Source: Rhizobium alarense
GTDB lineage: Bacteria > Pseudomonadota > Alphaproteobacteria > Rhizobiales > Rhizobiaceae
DNA length: 36,381 nucleotides
Assembly (NCBI RefSeq): GCF_021555155.1
Contig: NZ_JAKGBU010000011.1
Location: 42,781 to 79,161 of the forward strand
Direction: 5' to 3'
The translations under genes and the position numbers were made by a program. Position 1 is the first letter of the stretch, and each line of letters begins with the position of its first letter. The notes beneath the pieces are model-generated. The model saw only the letters and a list, made by a program, of their open reading frames with translations, had not been told where the DNA came from and did no database searches. Positions 35,386-36,381 of the stretch are shown here, piece by piece.

Positions 35386-36381
35386 ATGAGCAAGATCGAC
35401 ATTGATATTTCCAACCTCCCGGACACCTCCGTATCGGTGCGGGAGGTCTTCGGCATTGACACGGACATCCGCGTTCCCGCCTATTCGAAAGCCGACGCCT
35501 ATGTACCGGACCTCGATCCGGACTATCTCTTCGACCGCGAGACGACACTCGCGATCCTTGCCGGTTTCGCCCACAACCGCCGGGTCATGGTCTCCGGCTA
35601 TCACGGCACGGGCAAGTCCACGCACATCGAGCAGGTCGCGGCACGACTCAACTGGCCCTGCGTGCGTGTCAACCTCGACAGCCATGTCAGCCGTATCGAT
35701 CTTGTCGGCAAGGACGCGATCGTCGTCAAGGACGGGCTGCAGGTCACCGAGTTCAAGGATGGCATCCTGCCCTGGGCCTACCAGCACAATGTGGCGCTCG
35801 TCTTCGACGAATATGATGCCGGCCGTCCGGACGTCATGTTCGTCATCCAGCGCGTCCTGGAATCCTCGGGCCGCCTGACGCTGCTCGACCAGAGCCGCGT
35901 CATCCGGCCGCATCCCGCCTTCCGCCTCTTCGCGACGGCAAACACGGTCGGCCTCGGCGACACGACCGGCCTCTATCACGGCACCCAGCAGATCAACCAG
36001 GCCCAGATGGACCGCTGGTCGATCGTCACCACGCTCAACTACCTGCCGCACGACAACGAGGTCAACATCGTCGCGGCCAAGGTGAAGGGCATGTCCGGCC
36101 GGAAGGACGGTCGCGACACGATCTCGCGCATGGTGCGCGTCGCCGACCTGACGCGCGCCGCCTTCATCAACGGCGATCTTTCGACGGTCATGAGCCCCCG
36201 TACGGTCATCACCTGGGCCGAGAACGCGGAAATCTTCGGCGACGTCGCCTTCGCCTTCCGCGTCACGTTCCTCAACAAGTGCGACGAGCTGGAGCGGGCG
36301 CTGGTCGCCGAGCACTACCAGCGGGCCTTCGGCGTCGAACTGAAGGAGAGCGCGGCGAACATCGTGCTGGAGGCGACGGCC
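35386..36381 (+). CDS. cobS: cobaltochelatase subunit CobS (runs to window edge)
   Basis: An AAA+ ATPase subunit of the aerobic CobNST cobaltochelatase, which inserts Co2+ into hydrogenobyrinate a,c-diamide during cobalamin synthesis. The frame is open to the last base, giving 332 codons, about the full family length, so the stop is probably just outside. Walker A is GYHGTGKS (71-78). Walker B is LVFDEYD, with Asp141-Glu142. The sensor region reads [19 protein letters not shown], followed by MDRWSIV. GGAG lies five bases before ATG 35386; ATG 35383 directly before it is equally in frame. cobT is expected next. A hairpin lies just upstream of the ribosome-binding site. Confidence 0.95.
   Translation, partial: MSKIDIDISNLPDTSVSVREVFGIDTDIRVPAYSKADAYVPDLDPDYLFDRETTLAILAGFAHNRRVMVSGYHGTGKSTHIEQVAARLNWPCVRVNLDSHVSRIDLVGKDAIVVKDGLQVTEFKDGILPWAYQHNVALVFDEYDAGRPDVMFVIQRVLESSGRLTLLDQSRVIRPHPAFRLFATANTVGLGDTTGLYHGTQQINQAQMDRWSIVTTLNYLPHDNEVNIVAAKVKGMSGRKDGRDTISRMVRVADLTRAAFINGDLSTVMSPRTVITWAENAEIFGDVAFAFRVTFLNKCDELERALVAEHYQRAFGVELKESAANIVLEATA

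Noticed and set aside
35299-36315. Minus-strand frame opposite cobS
   Set aside because: Shadow frame; CobS motifs are clear on the plus strand.

Overview
The window looks like a chromosomal segment of a GC-rich alphaproteobacterium of the order Rhizobiales, probably family Rhizobiaceae (Sinorhizobium/Ensifer, Shinella or Rhizobium type). This is inferred from gene content: an alphaproteobacterial HemA-type 5-aminolevulinate synthase, CobS preceded by a DnaJ-like gene and a bolA gene, xerD divergent from aroK-aroB, and a TamA/TamB pair. No phage, transposon, CRISPR array, tRNA or rRNA was seen. The segment reads as core chromosome with a few accessory functions.

Layout. 1-4148: the 3' end of an NtrC-type response regulator gene, an overlapping sensor histidine kinase gene, then an OFA-family (oxalate/formate-type) MFS transporter. 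The transporter is preceded by an exact-looking sigma-54 promoter and a very long perfect dyad, so the three genes look like one signalling and uptake module. 4311-5931 (minus): a solitary cheW and an arginase. 6131-13867 (minus): tamA then tamB, the envelope translocation/assembly module; TamB is enlarged by an internal duplication. 14128-14391 (minus): a glycine-zipper lipoprotein. 14854-18638 (plus): a three-gene molybdenum hydroxylase operon in S-L-M order with the AYRGAGR motif typical of form II CoxL (BMS) proteins. 18705-21295: hemA with an FNR/FixK-type box, convergent with dxr. 21515-23042 (plus): three small envelope or unknown genes, including a META-MliC fusion. 23173-24336 (minus): an M20 amidohydrolase. 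24467-26751 (plus): a D,D-carboxypeptidase and a CobW-family GTPase. 26764-30862 (minus): tusA-like, an L,D-transpeptidase, accA, xerD and a 49-residue membrane protein. 31012-34035 (plus): aroK, aroB and a CNNM/CorC-type transporter. 34300-end: bolA (minus), divergent from a DnaJ-domain gene and cobS (plus), which runs to the window edge.

How the genes work together. The clearest circuit is at the left end: sensor kinase, NtrC-type activator, operator-like dyad, sigma-54 promoter and carboxylate-type transporter, the same logic as DctB/DctD/dctA but with an MFS transporter. Several pairs are probably translationally coupled through 4-base ATGA overlaps (49-aa protein/xerD, L,D-transpeptidase/tusA, aroB/CNNM transporter). 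Envelope biogenesis is a recurring theme (TamAB, two peptidoglycan enzymes, a probable lysozyme inhibitor, lipoproteins). Tetrapyrrole supply appears at two places (hemA, cobS).

Nothing here is plainly a new defence or mobile system. The most original points are the sigma-54/dyad control of an OFA transporter, the META-MliC fusion, and the duplicated TamB.
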